Below are positions 13,313-15,270 of a DNA stretch of 15,270 nt, in pieces. The DNA lies in contig JACQTZ010000019.1 in NCBI GenBank assembly GCA_016210515.1, forward strand, positions 1-15,270, in the 5' to 3' direction. The notes under the pieces are model-generated. The model was not told the DNA's origin. It was given only the letters and a program-made list of their open reading frames with translations, and did not search any database. Both the position numbers and the translations under genes were made by a program. Source of the stretch: Chloroflexota bacterium (GTDB lineage Bacteria; Chloroflexota; Dehalococcoidia; UBA2985). The stretch's first letter is position 1, and the number at the start of each line of letters is the position of its first letter.

Positions 13313-14143
13313 ATGGCGAAACGGATAGCCTATCTTGGCCCAGCCGGTACCTTCACCGAGGCGGCGTCTCTACGTTACGACCCCCAGGCCCAACTCATAC
13401 CTTTTGCCTCTATCGCTGCCGTAGCGGCCTCGGTAGAGTCGGGAATGGCAGAGGAGGGCGTAGTACCCATCGAAAACAGCCTGGAGGGTTCGGTCAACGA
13501 TACCCTGGACCTACTGATCCACGACTCCAGCCTGTCCATCTGCCAGGAGGTGGTTATTCCCATAGAGCACTGCCTGCTGGTCAAGGCGGGGAGTTCGGCC
13601 CAGGAGATAAGGGTAATCTACTCCCATCCCCAGGCCCTGGGACAGTGCCGGCGCTTCACCGAAAGATGTTTTCCCAGGGCCCAGGCTGTGGCCTCGCTGA
13701 GCACCGCGGCCGCGGTGACGGACATGATTCAGAGCCAGACTCCGGCCGCGGCCATCGCTCCCAGGAGAGCGGCGGAGCTTTACGGAGCGGAGATTCTGGC
13801 CCAGGGCATTCAGGACAACCCCGCCAACTACACCCGGTTTGTGGTCCTGGCCAAACACGACCACCCTCCCACCGGGCGAGACAAGACCTCCCTGTGCTTC
13901 TCCTTCGACGATGACCGCGCCGGCATACTCTACTCGGTGCTGGGACATTTCGCGACCAGGAACATCAACCTGGCCAAGGTGGAGTCTCGTCCCAACAAAG
14001 AGAGCCTGGGGCGCTACGTCTTCCTGGTGGACCTGGAGGGACACCGGCAGGACGCCTCCGTGCAGGAGGCCCTCCGTGGCGTGCAGGCCGAGGTCTCCAT
14101 GATGAAGGTCTTTGGCTCCTATCCCCGCTACGCCGGCCCGTAG
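13313..14143 (+). CDS. pheA: Prephenate dehydratase (monofunctional PheA)
   Basis: Converts prephenate to phenylpyruvate, a late step of phenylalanine synthesis, with feedback control by Phe. The 276-residue protein starts RIAYLGPAGTFTEAA, the usual PDT beginning, and has VPIENSLEGSVNDTLDLL (51-68) and the catalytic TRF at 174-176 in NYTRFVVL. The C-terminal ACT domain (about 192-270) carries the Phe-binding motif ESRP (224-227) and a DRAGILYSVL helix that matches the GAL motif region. There is no chorismate mutase domain, so this is the monofunctional form. The ATG at 13313 is only four bases after the RCK gene stop, so it is transcribed with the usp-RCK genes, an unexpected partnership. A palindromic repeat block follows the stop. 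Confidence 0.95.
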   Translation: MAKRIAYLGPAGTFTEAASLRYDPQAQLIPFASIAAVAASVESGMAEEGVVPIENSLEGSVNDTLDLLIHDSSLSICQEVVIPIEHCLLVKAGSSAQEIRVIYSHPQALGQCRRFTERCFPRAQAVASLSTAAAVTDMIQSQTPAAAIAPRRAAELYGAEILAQGIQDNPANYTRFVVLAKHDHPPTGRDKTSLCFSFDDDRAGILYSVLGHFATRNINLAKVESRPNKESLGRYVFLVDLEGHRQDASVQEALRGVQAEVSMMKVFGSYPRYAGP

Positions 14144-14472
14144 GGGCCAGCACCTACTCGCGAGGAAGGCCGTTACAATCAACCGTTCGGGGTGAGCTTG
14201 CCGAACCATTCCCACTCCTCATTGCGAGGGCGTCCTCGCCCGTGGCAATCTAGTGGGGTGGTCTCCCCCGTCCTCCTTCAACTGTCCGCTCATGGTGAAC
14301 TCCGACTCCACTCCGTTCCATACGGAGTCCGATGAAGTCGGATCTGTCGAACCACATGAGCGGAGGGCCGTCCAAGGGCCCACTCACGCCCTTCGACAAG
14401 CTCAGGGTGAGCGGGGGGAGTTGGGGCGGGTCTTGCGCACGTGAATTTACGAGACCAAGCACTAGTCTGCTG
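14144..14472. repeat. Block of mixed palindromic repeats between pheA and the YtxH-like gene
   Basis: No gene is visible here. Four repeat units follow one another. At 14185-14206, GTTCGG and CCGAAC enclose GGTGAGCTTG. At 14220-14252 a CATTGCGAGGGCG unit ends in GTGGCAATCTAG, with ATTGC/GCAAT arms. At 14286-14363 a 78-base hairpin has outer arms CCGCTCATG and CATGAGCGG and a nested CTCCGT/ACGGAG. At 14389-14417 lies a CCCTTCGACAAGCTCAGGGT unit like those at 7-90. These are dispersed intergenic repeats. They also separate convergent transcription units and could terminate both. Confidence 0.7.
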
Positions 14473-14637
14473 CTACCGCCGCATGCCTGAGGAGGGACCT
14501 GGGGAGCCATTGCCTCCGCGACGCGTCTTACCAGGCCCCGTTCTGGAAGCCAGGAAAAGCCCCGCCAGAGCACCGATGATGCCTCCCAAAACCAGCCCGG
14601 AGAGAAGCCACGGCTTCCTCTTGTTGCTACTCGACAT
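14473..14637 (-). CDS. YtxH-like small membrane protein
   Basis: A 54-residue protein read on the minus strand from the ATG at 14637 to TAG at 14473-14475. It starts MSSSNKRKPW, then a Gly-rich membrane segment LVLGGIIGALAGLFLAS (15-31), then the short RTGPGKTRR tail typical of YtxH-domain proteins (whose tails read like PKSGKETR). A strong AAGGAG lies upstream within the end of the DUF948 gene, and the start overlaps that gene by 11 bases. YtxH and YtxG/DUF948 proteins are often encoded together and are linked to general stress and envelope functions in Firmicutes; the molecular role is unknown. The tail is shorter than usual and ends in a Gly/Ser/Pro-rich stretch. Confidence 0.75.
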   Translation of the reverse strand: MSSSNKRKPWLLSGLVLGGIIGALAGLFLASRTGPGKTRRGGNGSPGPSSGMRR

Positions 14638-14920
14638 CCTTTCGCTCTCCTTTCCCTCGTAGAAACCTCGAAATGAATTTCACAACCCGCCAGGGTTCAC
14701 GCACAAGGGAGACGGCGTCGACCACAGGCTTTACTACCTTCTCCGACAGTTGAGAGGTCATTTCCTGGGCGTTCTTCATGGTCGCTTTTGCGGAGTCCAG
14801 GGTGGATGCCACCTTGCGATACAGCAACACCCCCAAAAAGGTAGCCACGAGACTGAAGAGGATTATGGCTAGGTCCCGTATAACCGGTACCCATTCCCTT
14901 ACTGCGCCTATTCTCTCCAC
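14627..14920 (-). CDS. DUF948 (YtxG-like) membrane protein
   Basis: A 97-residue minus-strand protein with one membrane segment (about 17-35, AIILFSLVATFLGVLLY) followed by an amphipathic, coiled-coil-like helix (37-70) containing VASTLDSAKATMKNAQEMTSQL. Its end is basic (RFLRGKGERK). This is the layout of DUF948 proteins. The GTG at 14920 is chosen because GAGG lies seven bases upstream and a good promoter is just behind it (14943-14971). The YtxH-like gene follows with an 11-base overlap, the classical ytxG-ytxH type of pairing. Function is unknown; homologues are described as general stress proteins. Confidence 0.75.
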   Translation of the reverse strand: MERIGAVREWVPVIRDLAIILFSLVATFLGVLLYRKVASTLDSAKATMKNAQEMTSQLSEKVVKPVVDAVSLVREPWRVVKFISRFLRGKGERKDVE

Positions 14921-14942
14921 CTTGCGGCCTCAATCTCTCCCT

Positions 14943-14971
14943 ATACTATCACAGTCCCTTCCCGCTCTCAA
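14943..14971 (-). promoter_or_regulatory. Minus-strand promoter of the DUF948-YtxH pair
   Basis: Read on the minus strand, TTGAGA (14971-14966) and TAGTAT (14948-14943) are separated by 17 bases, with TGA just before the -10 box as an extended -10 element. The start, near 14936, gives a very short leader before the GTG at 14920. Confidence 0.55.
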
Positions 14972-15048
14972 ACCGTGGCTACTTCACTGCAAGGGTCTTT
15001 CAAAAGTCTGTCCCCGAACCGGTTCCAAAGCTGTCACCGCCGCTGAAA

Positions 15049-15089
15049 TGTCATTCTGAGTCCCGATGCAATCGGGACGAAGAATCTAG
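15049..15089. repeat. Second copy of the TGTCATTCTGAG repeat family
   Basis: TGTCATTCTGAG (15049-15060) and CGAAGAATCTAG (15078-15089) match the left arm at 11446-11479. Here the intervening part is a perfect 7-bp hairpin, TCCCGAT-GCA-ATCGGGA (15061-15077). It appears to be a half-element, since the inverse right arm is not seen before the transposase gene. Confidence 0.65.
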
Positions 15090-15117
15090 GGAGGGGGTTA
15101 TTCCCCACCCCACCAAT

Positions 15118-15153
15118 CCCTTCGCGAAGTTAATTATGAGCTGAGGCGAAGGG
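15118..15153. repeat. Inverted repeat downstream of the IS110-type transposase
   Basis: CCCTTCGC (15118-15125) and GCGAAGGG (15146-15153) form a perfect 8-bp inverted repeat around 20 bases. It lies between the TGTCATTCTGAG repeat and the transposase stop. It may be part of the element's end or part of a palindromic insertion target. Confidence 0.5.
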
Positions 15154-15173
15154 CTCAGCAACTGTCTTGATTG

Positions 15174-15269
15174 TCAAGAGGTAATAGCATGATTTGCTTG
15201 CCAGGGTGTGCGATGTTTGAGCATGGCGTTGAGAATAGTGAGGAACTTCCGCATGCAAGCAGTGAGAGC
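15174..15269 (-). mobile_element. 3' end of an IS110-family transposase gene (partial)
   Basis: On the minus strand, a frame open from the window edge runs to a TGA at 15174-15176 and encodes 31 residues. These begin ALTACMRKFLTILNAML and end in HRTPWQANHAITS. The segment ALxACMRKxLTILNAMLxxxTPW is the conserved extreme C-terminus of IS110-family (DEDD) transposases, just after the Transposase_20 domain. The rest of the gene lies beyond position 15270, so completeness and activity cannot be judged. The element's right end must fall between about 15090 and 15173. IS110 members move using a structured bridge RNA from their non-coding ends; none can be identified here. Confidence 0.8.
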
Positions 15270-15270
15270 C

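Noticed and set aside
14286..14417. CRISPR-like repeat array in the pheA downstream region
   Set aside because: The repeat units are of different families and sizes, with no regular spacing or unique spacers.

Overview
The window looks like a chromosomal segment of a moderately GC-rich bacterium, most probably a member of the Chloroflexota (Dehalococcoidia-like). This is an inference. It rests on the many short palindromic intergenic repeats of the TTCGACAAGCTCAGGGTGAG and TGTCATTCTGAG...GAAGAATCTAG types, on housekeeping genes in short operons, and on a metal-binding lipoprotein where a diderm would use a soluble periplasmic protein. No rRNA or tRNA is present to fix the taxon. Nearly all genes lie on the plus strand; only the last three coding features are on the minus strand.

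Layout. (1) 1-187: a repeat-filled leader and a sigma70-type promoter, then prfA (release factor 1) and prmC (the methyltransferase that modifies release factors), almost touching. (2) 2106-3136: an unassigned class I SAM methyltransferase with its own promoter, whose -35 box lies inside a perfect inverted repeat. (3) 3341-5964: a compact mercury-resistance operon. It holds an ArsR/SmtB-family regulator with a CmtR-like cysteine set, merA (no N-terminal HMA domain), a lipoprotein carrying an HMA-type CxxC site (MerP-like) and a MerT-like membrane transporter. A TTGACA-17-TAAGAT promoter with an inverted repeat at the predicted start site precedes it. (4) 6052-8316: ruvC-ruvA-ruvB, the complete Holliday-junction branch migration and resolution set, with its own promoter. 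(5) 8317-9277: a small NIPSNAP-family gene between two C/G-rich inverted-repeat elements. (6) 9278-11401: a KtrB/TrkH-type potassium channel subunit and a single-RCK KtrA subunit. (7) 11689-14143: a second transcription unit of a UspA-fold protein, an RCK_N-only protein, an RCK_N+RCK_C protein and pheA (prephenate dehydratase), all separated by under 10 bases. (8) 14144-14472: a block of mixed palindromic repeats. (9) 14473-14971, minus strand: a DUF948 (YtxG-like) and YtxH-like small membrane protein pair with a promoter. (10) 15049-15270: a palindromic repeat next to the 3' end of an IS110-family transposase that runs off the window.

How the genes work together. In the mer operon the regulator would repress from an operator on the start site until metal binds. 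MerT would import Hg(II) handed over by the membrane-tethered HMA lipoprotein, and MerA would reduce it to volatile Hg(0). KtrA and KtrB form a nucleotide-gated K+ uptake system; two further RCK proteins and a UspA-like protein sit downstream as candidate regulators. prfA/prmC and ruvCAB are standard functional pairings. The most notable points are the lipoprotein-based mer operon with an atypical MerA C-terminus, the split double-RCK arrangement, operator-like inverted repeats inside three promoters, and the IS110 element lying beside a REP-like palindrome.
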